A DNA stretch of 64,000 bases from Pseudomonadota bacterium. Its GTDB lineage: Bacteria > Pseudomonadota > Gammaproteobacteria > Steroidobacterales > JBCBZW01. A program made the position numbers and the translations under genes. Position 1 is the first letter of the stretch, and every line of letters begins with the position of its first letter. The notes beneath the pieces were generated by a model. The model was not told the origin of the DNA and made no database searches. It saw only the letters and a list, made by a program, of their open reading frames with translations. Of this stretch, positions 9,281 through 17,650 are shown one piece after another. The DNA lies in assembly GCA_039193195.1 (NCBI GenBank), contig JBCCWS010000012.1:1-64000 (forward strand). The letters run 5' to 3'.

Positions 9281-10327
9281 ATGTCAAAGTTCAAATCCAC
9301 TCTCCACCGCCGCGTCACCCTGACCAACGGCACTGAGTTCGACGTAGCTCCTGGCCAAACCCTGCTGCAGGCTGGACTGCAGGCAGGGCTCGACTGGCCG
9401 AACGGCTGCCGCGTCGGCCTGTGCGGCAGCTGCCGCTGCCGCGTGACGCGTGGAACGGTCCGAGCCCTCACGAGCTTCTCTGGCGTGCTCGATGCACAGC
9501 AGCAGAGTCAAGGTCATGTTCTCGCATGCCGCAGCGAACTCGAGAGCGATCTCACGGTGGACAGCGATCGCCTCTTCGCTGGACTAGGACCGGAAGATGC
9601 GGATATCGACGGCGTGATCTCCGGTGTAGAGCAGCTGACGCCACTTGTCTGCTTGGTAGAAGTCGCGCTCGATCACGCCCACGCGCGTGGCTACAGCGGC
9701 GGTCAGTACGCACGCCTCGAGGTGCCAAACGTCATCTCGCCCCGATGCTTCTCCTTCGCCAACGCCTGCCGCGGTGACGGCGGGCTGCGCTTCTTCGTAC
9801 GCTTGTTTCCCGGTGGGCAGTTGGGTGACTGGTTGAGCAGCGCCAATCGCATTGGGTCCGCCGTCCGAGTGAGCCGACCATTCGGCCATTTCGTCATGCG
9901 CAACACCCATCGCCCCGCACTCTACTTCGCGGGCGGCACGGGGTTGGCCCCGGTGCTGGCGATGCTTGAAGAGCTCGCGAGCCGGCCAGCTGCCGAGCAG
10001 CCGCCCGTGCGCGTGGCGTACGCCGCACGTGATCAGCAGCACCTGTTTCACCGACGCTATCTGGATCCGATCGTCGACCGATGGGCGGCGGGTACGCGCT
10101 TTGATTTCGTCAATGTGCTATCGCGCGAGCCGCGTCCGAGCAGTTGGCGTGGGCTGCGCGGGCACTTCTTTGATCACCTGCCTCTGCTTACGGCTGGCTT
10201 CGAGCAGGCTGATGCTTACCTGTGCGGCCCCCCGGGTCTGGTCGACGCCACTCAGCTCTTTCTGATCAAGGCCGGTTTTGCGCCTGAACGAATTTCCGCG
10301 GATCGCTTCCTGCCGTCTTTCACCTAG
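9281..10327 (+). CDS. 2Fe-2S ferredoxin / FAD-NAD(P)H reductase fusion
   Basis: A 348-residue oxidoreductase. The N-terminal plant-type ferredoxin domain has its cluster cysteines at C43, C48, C51 and C83 (CRVGLCGSC, then LACRS). A ferredoxin-reductase module follows, with an FAD-domain GGQYARLEVP and a relaxed RCFSFANA in place of RxYS. The NAD(P) domain has FAGGTGLAP at about 217-225 and YLCGPPGLVDAT near the C-terminus. Such proteins pass electrons from NAD(P)H to an oxygenase, hydroxylase or dehydratase (VanB, phenol hydroxylase reductase and CDP-6-deoxyglucoseen reductase types). No oxygenase is adjacent, so the acceptor is unknown. It opens the rightward arm of the divergent locus and could serve a redox step on the prenylated product; that is inference. 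Confidence 0.85.
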   Translation: MSKFKSTLHRRVTLTNGTEFDVAPGQTLLQAGLQAGLDWPNGCRVGLCGSCRCRVTRGTVRALTSFSGVLDAQQQSQGHVLACRSELESDLTVDSDRLFAGLGPEDADIDGVISGVEQLTPLVCLVEVALDHAHARGYSGGQYARLEVPNVISPRCFSFANACRGDGGLRFFVRLFPGGQLGDWLSSANRIGSAVRVSRPFGHFVMRNTHRPALYFAGGTGLAPVLAMLEELASRPAAEQPPVRVAYAARDQQHLFHRRYLDPIVDRWAAGTRFDFVNVLSREPRPSSWRGLRGHFFDHLPLLTAGFEQADAYLCGPPGLVDATQLFLIKAGFAPERISADRFLPSFT

Positions 10328-10498
10328 CCACCCAACGCCCCCGTAGATCACTTTCCCGCAGTCCCTCGTACCTCTCCTAAGGGCGCCTGCGCCCCCCTGG
10401 CTCCACGACTTGCTTAGGGAAGAGATGATGACTAAGACGGGATCAATGCTCGAGCGCCGGTCAGTCGGGACGGAGACTAGAGCGTGGGAGGCGACCAG

Positions 10499-13400
10499 AT
10501 GACGTCGCAACGGCTGCACCAGCGACGCTCCCTATTCGAAACCTTAACTTCACGACCCCGATGGGTGCTCCTGCTCAGCGCGGGCTGGTTGGTGTGGTCT
10601 GGCGTTGGCCTCACGCACCTGCACAAGGACGTCTCCCTAGAGGCCTTCGTGCCGCCAGATCATCCCTCACTCCTCGCCGACCGCGAGATCGATGCCACCT
10701 TCGCGGTGGGCGACCCCATGGCGCTGGCGGTGGAGGTGGAGCAGGGGCGATCCGTCTTCGAACCACAGGTGCTGGCACTGGTTGAGCGCCTGACACGTGC
10801 TGTCGAAGGGCTAGACAACGTAGTGGCGAACCGCGTGGTGTCTCTCGCGACCGAGTCGAGCATCAGCGGCACTGCACAGGCCCTACACGTCGACCGGTAC
10901 CTACTGGCCACGCCCATCAACCAGCTCAGCGCCACCGACAGCCGCGGGCGCTGGCGGCAGATGCCCCCGCACCAAGGCACGCTGGTGTCTTGGAATGAGC
11001 GCGGCGCGATGGTGCTGTTCGAGCTGATGGACGATGACCTTGCCACGCAGACCTACGCGAATCTGCAGGAGTTGATCGAGGACTACGCGACCGACGGAAT
11101 CCGCTTCCACATCGCCGGCCCGGCGGCGGTGAGCGCAATCCTCAGCGACCGCATCGATAAGGATGCGAAGGCGATGCAGCCACTGGTGTTTCTGGTCGTC
11201 CTCGGCTTCCTCTACCTGGCCTTCCGCCGCGTGCAGGCGCTGATAGCACCGCTGGTGGTAATCGCAGGCGCGACCGTGGGCGCGATGGGCGTGATGGCTT
11301 GGAATGGGGTGCCGTACTTCGCGATCACCAACGCTCTACCCGTGATCCTGGTGGCGATAGCAGTTGCCGATGCGATCCACATCCTGTCGCACTTCTACGC
11401 CCTACGTGCGAGCGCGTCACCGCAACGCACGCGCGAGCTGGTGGTCGAGACCATGAACGTCATGGCCAAGCCCATTACCCTCACAACGATCACGACGATG
11501 GCCGGCTTTGCAGGCATCGCGCTCACGTCCATCATGCCGCCGATCACATACTTTGCCTGGTATGCAGCCCTAGGCGTGTTCCTAGCCTGGGTGTTCTCCA
11601 TGCTCACGCTGCCGAACCTCCTAGTTGTGCTGCGGCCACTGCCGAGCGCGGTGTTCCGCGGCGAGCCCTCGTCAGGCGGACTCGGTAACTGGTGGCTGCG
11701 GGTTAGCCAGAGCGCTGCTCGACGGCCTAAAGCAACGCTGCTCCTGGTGCTTATGGCCATCACGATCGGTGGATGGCAAGCGAGCAGCCTGCGCTTTGAC
11801 CGCTCGCAGGTAGAGAACTTCGCCCCGGATGATCCCGTGCGTATCGCCGATGAATTCATCAACGAGACCTTTGCGGGCACCGCGTTCCTCGACGTGCTCG
11901 TCGAGGCGAGCGAGACCGGCGGCTTGCTGAGAACGAGCGCCATGGAGCGTATCGCACAGCTGCAGCGGTACATCGACGCGCAGGCGCACGTACGGATCAG
12001 CGTGTCGATCGTCGACTATCTATCGTTGCTTCACCAGGCGCTGCTGGTGGACGTGGGCGGCACCGGCGGGCGGGCCCTCCAGCCCCGTTCCCTGCCCGAC
12101 GAGGAAGATGCCATCGCGCAGTACCTGCTGGTCTACGAGGCATCAGGGGATCCGACCGACTTCGAAGAGGAGATCGACAGTACGGGCACGCGAGCCCTAA
12201 TCCGTATTGCCCTGGACGCCTCCCACTACTCGCGTACCCGCGATGCCGTGGAGTCCATCGATCGCTACCTACGAGACCACTTCAACGACGCCCAGCTCTC
12301 CGCACGACTCGGCGGAAACGTCAACCTCACCTACCACTGGATGCATCGTCTTCAGGCGACCCACGTGGTGGGCGTTCTGCTATCTCTGCTGCTGGTGACG
12401 CTAACGGCGGTGCTGCTCCTACGCTCTGTCGGCATCGGAGTGCTCGCCGTCGCGCCCGTGAGCCTTACGATCCTCCTGCTTTACGCGGTGATGGCGAGCC
12501 TGCAGGTGTACCTGGAGCCTGCGACCAGCATGTTCGCCGCCATCTCCGTCGGGCTGGGGGTGGACTTCGCGATTCATCTGATCGTGCGCCTTCGCGCAGC
12601 AGGCAAGCGCCATGGGCAAGCGCTCGACCTGGTGCTGCGCGAAGCGGTGCCCCCGACCGCTCGCGCCTGTTTTTTCAATGCGGCCGCGCTGGGCGTCGGG
12701 TTCTGCGTACTGACGGCCAGCGATCTGCTTACCTTGCAGCGTTTCGGAGCGATGATCGCGCTGGCAGCCTTCGCGAGCTTCGTGCTCGCGCTGATCGTCA
12801 TTCCCGCCTGCTACGGCCTTCTGCGCCTTCGATCGCCGATCCCGGGCGCTAGGCGCCCAAGCCGTGCAATCGCCAGCAGTCTCATCGCCCTGCTCCTCGG
12901 CGGACTCTGCATCACCCCCGCTCCATCAGCACGGGCGATGGTCGAGGTGGACGGCGACTGGGTGGCCCAGCAGGTGGCCGCGCGGCCGGAGGGGCTCGCC
13001 GTGCGGCGAGTCATCGATATGACGCTCACGGACCGGCGCGGCGCCACCAAGCAACGACAGGCCGTCGTACTCAAGCGAACCCCAGCTGACGGACAGCGCG
13101 AAACGCGCATCACCTACAGCGCTCCTCGCGCTGTGCGCCACACCTCTTTCCTGAGTCACGATCGTGGATCGTCCGGTGAAGATCTGCGTTGGCTGTATCT
13201 GCCTGCCACACGAAAGGTCAGACGCATTCCGGCGAATGAACGCGGCGACCACTTTCTCGGCACCGACTTCTCTTACGAAGACGTGCAGAGCGAACTGAAG
13301 TTCGATCTCGCCGACTACCGCTTCGAGTTGCTCGAGTCCCCCGGGCCGGGTCGCTACCTATTGGCGGGGGTCGCGGTGAACGCCCAGATCGCTCGTCAAC

Positions 13401-13687
13401 TGGGCTACGGACGCATCGAAGCGCTCATCGACGGCGAGAGCTGGCTGCCCATTAGTATCGAGTTCTTCGACCCCGAGCTGCGCCCATTAAAGATCATCGA
13501 GGTACGTCGCCAAGCGCGCATCGACGGCATTTGGACAGCACTCGAGATTCACGCGCAGCACCTTCAGCAGCAACACAGCACCCTATTCACCTATCGCGAC
13601 GTGACCTATCCGGAACAACTGGACGAGGGCTACTTCGACGCTCGGCGCCTGCTCCGCCACCTGTCGCAGGCACAGCTCGATCCATGA
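10499..13687 (+). CDS. RND/MMPL-type exporter fused to a LolA-like domain
   Basis: The first about 790 residues are an RND/MMPL transporter: an N-terminal membrane helix, a periplasmic loop, a helix bundle (from FLVVLGFLYLAF), a second loop, and a second bundle containing GLGVDFAIHLIVRLR. A further helix follows (ASSLIALLLGGLCITPAPS). The last about 250 residues match the LolA-like outer-membrane lipoprotein-sorting fold, with the core LRWLYLPATRKVRRI and SFLSHDR segments. Usually these two parts are separate neighbouring genes. I chose the ATG at 10499 because GGGAGG sits seven bases upstream; a GTG at 10484 is in frame but lies upstream of that site. The fusion suggests that the pump hands a lipid directly to a periplasmic carrier domain; the cargo is not known. 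The gene overlaps the next one by four bases. Confidence 0.85.
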   Translation: MTSQRLHQRRSLFETLTSRPRWVLLLSAGWLVWSGVGLTHLHKDVSLEAFVPPDHPSLLADREIDATFAVGDPMALAVEVEQGRSVFEPQVLALVERLTRAVEGLDNVVANRVVSLATESSISGTAQALHVDRYLLATPINQLSATDSRGRWRQMPPHQGTLVSWNERGAMVLFELMDDDLATQTYANLQELIEDYATDGIRFHIAGPAAVSAILSDRIDKDAKAMQPLVFLVVLGFLYLAFRRVQALIAPLVVIAGATVGAMGVMAWNGVPYFAITNALPVILVAIAVADAIHILSHFYALRASASPQRTRELVVETMNVMAKPITLTTITTMAGFAGIALTSIMPPITYFAWYAALGVFLAWVFSMLTLPNLLVVLRPLPSAVFRGEPSSGGLGNWWLRVSQSAARRPKATLLLVLMAITIGGWQASSLRFDRSQVENFAPDDPVRIADEFINETFAGTAFLDVLVEASETGGLLRTSAMERIAQLQRYIDAQAHVRISVSIVDYLSLLHQALLVDVGGTGGRALQPRSLPDEEDAIAQYLLVYEASGDPTDFEEEIDSTGTRALIRIALDASHYSRTRDAVESIDRYLRDHFNDAQLSARLGGNVNLTYHWMHRLQATHVVGVLLSLLLVTLTAVLLLRSVGIGVLAVAPVSLTILLLYAVMASLQVYLEPATSMFAAISVGLGVDFAIHLIVRLRAAGKRHGQALDLVLREAVPPTARACFFNAAALGVGFCVLTASDLLTLQRFGAMIALAAFASFVLALIVIPACYGLLRLRSPIPGARRPSRAIASSLIALLLGGLCITPAPSARAMVEVDGDWVAQQVAARPEGLAVRRVIDMTLTDRRGATKQRQAVVLKRTPADGQRETRITYSAPRAVRHTSFLSHDRGSSGEDLRWLYLPATRKVRRIPANERGDHFLGTDFSYEDVQSELKFDLADYRFELLESPGPGRYLLAGVAVNAQIARQLGYGRIEALIDGESWLPISIEFFDPELRPLKIIEVRRQARIDGIWTALEIHAQHLQQQHSTLFTYRDVTYPEQLDEGYFDARRLLRHLSQAQLDP

Positions 13688-15039
13688 GCCCAAAGGGAGC
13701 ACGAACAACCCTCGTCGTCTTGTCGCTGGCGGCTTCGGCGAGCGCAACTGCCGCCACGCTGACGATCGAGGAGACATCGCTGCAGGCCCGCGTGGCCTAC
13801 CAGCACGCGAGCGCTCGAGCGCAGAGTATCTCCACCCTAAGTACGCTGGAAGGCGGGTTCACCGTACGCTGGCGTGAGTCTCTAAGCTTGCGGGCTAGCG
13901 CATGGGTGGAGAGCGACGCCAGCGGCAGGCTGCGCCCGCGCGACTTCGACGAGCGCCGCTTCGATCACGCGAGCAACCTGAATCGTGCGATCGACCTTGG
14001 CTCCCACGCCAACCTCGAGTTGCGAGACCTGTACCTACAATGGCAGGGAGAGCGCACGCAGGTGCGGCTCGGCAAGCAGCAGGTGGTGTGGGGCAAGCTC
14101 GATGGGCTTCGCGTACTGGATCAGGTGCACCCTGCCGATTTCCACCGCTTTCTGCTGCTGGATGACGCCCGCCGCCGCCTGCCCCAGTGGGGAGTACACA
14201 GCACGCACTACCTACCGCGTTGGAGCTTCGAGGCGTTGGCCCTGGTGGACAACACGGTGCACGACATCGCCGACCCGGGAGGCTGGTTCGCCTTTCGCGC
14301 CCCGCGCCTGCGCTACGGGTTCTCGGGCGATTCGGTAACGGAGAGCGTGGGAGTCCGCTCCGATCTCCCAGACCCATGGTCCGATCTCACGCTTGGCGCG
14401 CGCGCCTCGCGCCAAGTTGGAGTCCATGAGATTGCCTTCGTCGCCAAGCGCGGTCACGACTTCGAGGGGATCGGCGAACTGCGTGCAGCGCCAGCGGACG
14501 CGGCGACTGCATCTTCCTTACTGCTCGTGCGACAGTTTCCGCGCCAAGACCTCCTGGGTGCGTCCTGGGAGAGCAGCCTGGGTCGCGTGGTGATGCGCGC
14601 AGAGCTGGCCTTTCAGCCCCAACGGCGCTTCAACGTGCGCGACACGCAGCAGCAGGATCTGAGCACCACGCGAGCGAATCAATGGCTGGTGGGTCTCGCC
14701 CTCGATGCCGACCTGCCCTTCGGCATCCTGGCCAGCACCCAATTGCTGCTCGATCGCGTGGTGAGCGCATCGCCCGGGCTGGTGCGGCCGCAGGAGGATT
14801 GGATCGCCACCCTCAGCCTCCGGCGCAAGCTGCGGTACGACGCTCTGCAGGTGCAGCTTCGCTACCTAGGCGACCTGAGGGTGGGGGACGGCATGATCGA
14901 CCTCGGCCTGCGCTACGCGATTAACGACCGTATCGCCCTGGCCCTCAGACATGCACAGTTCCACGGCGACGCGACCGGTCTTTTCGGCCAGTTCGCCGAC
15001 CGTGACTTGGTCGAACTTCGGGTCGAGGCTAGCCTGTAG
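13684..15039 (+). CDS. DUF1302-like outer-membrane beta-barrel protein
   Basis: The 451-residue protein has a signal peptide (VVLSLAASASATAATL). Alternating amphipathic strands follow to the C-terminus, which ends ...VELRVEASL, as in outer-membrane barrels. The segment RLGKQQVVWGKLDGLRVLDQ, with HPADFHRFLLLDD after it, resembles the DUF1302 signature, whose members occur with RND/MMPL pumps and LolA-like proteins. The ATG overlaps the TGA of the exporter gene as ATGA, so translation is probably coupled. It likely forms the outer-membrane end of the same transport path. The in-frame extension upstream of the ATG is inside the exporter gene and was rejected. Confidence 0.8.
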   Translation: MSPKGARTTLVVLSLAASASATAATLTIEETSLQARVAYQHASARAQSISTLSTLEGGFTVRWRESLSLRASAWVESDASGRLRPRDFDERRFDHASNLNRAIDLGSHANLELRDLYLQWQGERTQVRLGKQQVVWGKLDGLRVLDQVHPADFHRFLLLDDARRRLPQWGVHSTHYLPRWSFEALALVDNTVHDIADPGGWFAFRAPRLRYGFSGDSVTESVGVRSDLPDPWSDLTLGARASRQVGVHEIAFVAKRGHDFEGIGELRAAPADAATASSLLLVRQFPRQDLLGASWESSLGRVVMRAELAFQPQRRFNVRDTQQQDLSTTRANQWLVGLALDADLPFGILASTQLLLDRVVSASPGLVRPQEDWIATLSLRRKLRYDALQVQLRYLGDLRVGDGMIDLGLRYAINDRIALALRHAQFHGDATGLFGQFADRDLVELRVEASL

Positions 15040-15082
15040 GCGCACGCGAGGACGTTGCTGTGAGCTCACTCTAGCGCGGCTT

Positions 15083-15130
15083 CCTGCGCGCGCGGGGGAC
15101 TAGCGAGTTGCGCTCGCTAGGCCGCGCAGG
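15083..15130 (+). repeat. Nested hairpin after the exporter operon
   Basis: Outer arms CCTGCGCG/CGCGCAGG enclose inner arms CTAGCGAG/CTCGCTAG around a TTGCG loop. All arms are perfect 8-mers. It starts 43 bp after the barrel-protein stop. No T-run follows, so it may be a transcript-stabilising structure, a factor-dependent terminator, or a short relative of the CTAG-ended elements elsewhere in the window. Confidence 0.5.
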
Positions 15131-15297
15131 CGACTGGGGGAGCTAATCGGCCGATCCTCAAGACGCGTTTGACCTGGAAAAAACTATAAAAATCAGTGGC
15201 CTTTTTAGCACAGCGGATCTTTTACACGGAGACCTTTACTACGCACCCAGGCACGGTAAACTCATCGCAGTACGATAAGAACCATGGACGGACCATC

Positions 15298-15960
15298 GTG
15301 AAACTCAACGCTCTCGGCGCCGCCGCAGCCGCACTACTGCTCCCGCTGTCGGGATTCGCAGTTACCACCGGCTTTTACCAAACCGAGGTCGGGCTAGGCC
15401 TGGATATTCCCGACAACACTCCGGCTGGGATCACTAGCACCATCGAAGCGATTGCGGGTGATACGCTGCTCGGGTTTGTGCCGGAATCGGGCGGGCTCAT
15501 CGAAGACGTGGAGGTGGTGATCAGTCTCGACCACACCTTCATCGGCGACCTGATCATCACCCTGACCTCGCCCGAAGGCACCGAGATTACCCTTCTGGAC
15601 CGCCCCTCCGGTGATGCTGCCTTCGACAGTTCAAATCTCGATGGCCAGTCCTTTATCTATTTCACCGACCGCTCGATCGTTGACGCGGACACCGCTGGCG
15701 CGGGCTGCGGTACCGATGACATCGTCGGCTTGGACTGCCAGGGAATCTTCGCTCCCGTAGACGTCACAACGGCCCTCGCCGGCGAAAATCTTCTCGGCGT
15801 GTGGACCCTGACGGTCTCGGACAACGCCCTCATCGACACGGGCGACCTAAACGGTTGGTACATCGAGATCGACTTCACGCCCGTTCCACTGCCCGCCAGT
15901 GCTTGGATGCTCATCGCAGCACTGGGCGGCTTGGGCATGATGCGCCGTCGCCGCGGGTAG
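15298..15960 (+). CDS. P-domain protein with VPLPA-CTERM sorting signal
   Basis: The 220-residue protein begins with a signal peptide (NALGAAAAALLLPLSGFA). It contains a proprotein-convertase P domain: LDHTFIGDLIITLTSPEG at about residues 78-95, then GVWTLTVSDNA and LNGWYIEIDF. The C-terminus is VPLPASAW, a hydrophobic helix and MMRRRRG, the tripartite PEP-CTERM-like signal of the VPLPA type that an exosortase recognises and removes. The exosortase itself is not in the window. I chose the GTG at 15298 because it places the signal peptide at the N-terminus; a weak GGACGG precedes it, and the longer open frame adds an uncharacteristic leader. P domains usually accompany proteases, but no catalytic domain is present here. 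It is monocistronic, with its own terminator. Confidence 0.8.
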   Translation: MKLNALGAAAAALLLPLSGFAVTTGFYQTEVGLGLDIPDNTPAGITSTIEAIAGDTLLGFVPESGGLIEDVEVVISLDHTFIGDLIITLTSPEGTEITLLDRPSGDAAFDSSNLDGQSFIYFTDRSIVDADTAGAGCGTDDIVGLDCQGIFAPVDVTTALAGENLLGVWTLTVSDNALIDTGDLNGWYIEIDFTPVPLPASAWMLIAALGGLGMMRRRRG

Positions 15961-16421
15961 TTCTCTCGCGCCGGGAGCCGCCAGCCTCCTATCGAATGCC
16001 TAGCACGAAGGCCGCCGTCGAGCGGCCTTTTTGCTTTTTGCCGAATAAATAGAAGACATGCGCATCGCATGCGGGTGTACCGGCTTCGACCCGCCTTAGA
16101 ATCGCTGCCAACCGACACCCCTGCACACGAGCTCGGCCGGAGCGTGCGGACGCTAGCGTCCGTGCGTAACACTCCGTCAGCACTCTGTTGCTAGCTCATT
16201 TGCCTTCCGAGCTTCCTTGAAATGCGAAGGCAGCCACACCCAAGGCACTAAACAGGAAGAACTCGGGACCGAAGAGCTCTCGGCACTTTTGGGCCTTCTC
16301 AGGAGGGAAATCGGTGCTCGAGCTTGACAGATGCCGCGCTAGCTCTGGGAAAGCGTGCATGCGGACGGATCTCGCTCACCCAGAACCGCCGGGTATTCAC
16401 AACGCAACGGGGACCTAGGAA
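15961..16421. other. Intergenic boundary before the accessory cassette
   Basis: After the terminator at 16008-16032, base composition becomes more AT-rich towards 16200 and stays so through the two-gene cassette. A TTGACA hexamer lies near 16326, but no good -10 follows at 16-18 bp. No gene, att-like repeat or integrase remnant was recognised. Confidence 0.4.
16008..16032 (+). terminator. Rho-independent terminator of the VPLPA-CTERM gene
   Basis: AAGGCCGC pairs with GCGGCCTT across a six-base loop, followed by an uninterrupted T-run, 48 bp after the stop codon. It also insulates the downstream cassette from read-through. Confidence 0.9.
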
Positions 16422-17633
16422 GTGCAGGTAAAGCTTGAGGAAGATTCACTGGCCGAACTCGCCTACCAGTCGAGGCTTGGGCTGTTTGCGAGTGTCATGA
16501 CGGACGGGCCGGAACTACTTAAAGACGCGCTTCACTGGGCGCTAGCACAACCCGATGACCCGCCTGAGCCCGAAGAAGGTATGCAGAAGCGGCGGACGGA
16601 CTATCGCATACTCACGACCTTTGGCCAGTCGTTAAAGAAGTGTGGTGACGAACTCTTTGGCACCGTGGCCAAGCCCCGGAGCGAAGAGAACTCACCTGAG
16701 ATCAAGATTCTTCTGCTAGACCCTCTCTGCGAACTGTCTCGCCTCAGGGAGGGTGAGCTAAAGGACAACAATCTGGACATCAAGCTCGGATTGATGCAGA
16801 TCTTCAGTGCCCTTCGAGATAACAAGCACGTCGACCACAGCCTAATACCCGCAGATCTCGGTGACGGTGACGTCAACGCCTACGCGCGAACGATCCAAGA
16901 TCTTGGCAAAGATGTAAATGTTTTTCTTCGCTTTTATCAGACCATGCCGAGTGGCATCAGCTACTTCTTCAAGGATCTACTCATCAAAGGGTTTACTCCC
17001 TTCAGAGTTGCTTCCAAGCAGTCGGTATGGGACATCATCGTCAATCACTTAGATCGCGATGATGACCGCTACGATCACTTCTCACGCGAATTTGATCGAA
17101 TGTGGACCGATGGATCCTACACGGATCCCGGGGGCGCCCCGCCGAGCGGGTACAACATCTTCATTTCGCATACTTTCCCAAGAGGAGAAGACCAACACCT
17201 GCGGGAGGCTGGAATGATCCGACTGCAGGAACTGAGGTCGCTCATAGAGAGCTGGATGCCTGCACCCGAGTCTGATCGTGCCCGCGCGACATCTGTGGTC
17301 TACCTCAGCGCCGATGACTATCGGAACCAGGACTGGACCCTTCGACTACCAAGTGAAATGCGGCAAGCCTCTATCCAAATCATGATACTAGAGGAGGGTC
17401 AAGACCAGCTATCGGAGTACCAAGCGATGGAGCTAGGACACTTCTGGGTGGGTAACAAGGCCATCATTCCTCTTCAAATAGGCAGCAGGTCGATCGACAG
17501 CGAGGTGCTTCGAGCGAAATCCCCTGTTCACTGGAGCGGACATACATCGGATCAGACTGCGATGAGAGCCCTGCGCGAGAGAATCTTCGAAGCGCTGAAG
17601 AAGACTCCCGGGGCAACAGTATTCGATAACTGA
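16422..17633 (+). CDS. TIR-like domain protein with N-terminal PLD-like/sensor region
   Basis: This 403-residue protein has two parts. Residues about 93-230 contain EIKILLLDPLCELSRLR and later VNVFLRFYQTMPSGI and FSREFDRMWTDG. This layout resembles the non-catalytic phospholipase-D-like effector-binding regions of some signalling proteins; that is a tentative reading. Residues about 243-395 look like a TIR domain: GYNIFISH (first strand), VVYLSADDYRNQDW, IQIMILEE, then LSEYQAMELGHFW with IIPLQIG. E337 would be the NADase glutamate if the alignment holds. The start is GTG, with GGGGA eight bases upstream. The next gene follows after 17 bp. Base composition is well below the rest of the window (26 of 60 G+C at 16921-16980, hand count), which suggests transfer. 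A defence role is possible but unproven. Confidence 0.65.
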   Translation: MQVKLEEDSLAELAYQSRLGLFASVMTDGPELLKDALHWALAQPDDPPEPEEGMQKRRTDYRILTTFGQSLKKCGDELFGTVAKPRSEENSPEIKILLLDPLCELSRLREGELKDNNLDIKLGLMQIFSALRDNKHVDHSLIPADLGDGDVNAYARTIQDLGKDVNVFLRFYQTMPSGISYFFKDLLIKGFTPFRVASKQSVWDIIVNHLDRDDDRYDHFSREFDRMWTDGSYTDPGGAPPSGYNIFISHTFPRGEDQHLREAGMIRLQELRSLIESWMPAPESDRARATSVVYLSADDYRNQDWTLRLPSEMRQASIQIMILEEGQDQLSEYQAMELGHFWVGNKAIIPLQIGSRSIDSEVLRAKSPVHWSGHTSDQTAMRALRERIFEALKKTPGATVFDN

Positions 17634-17650
17634 AGAGTTTCGGGAGCTCA

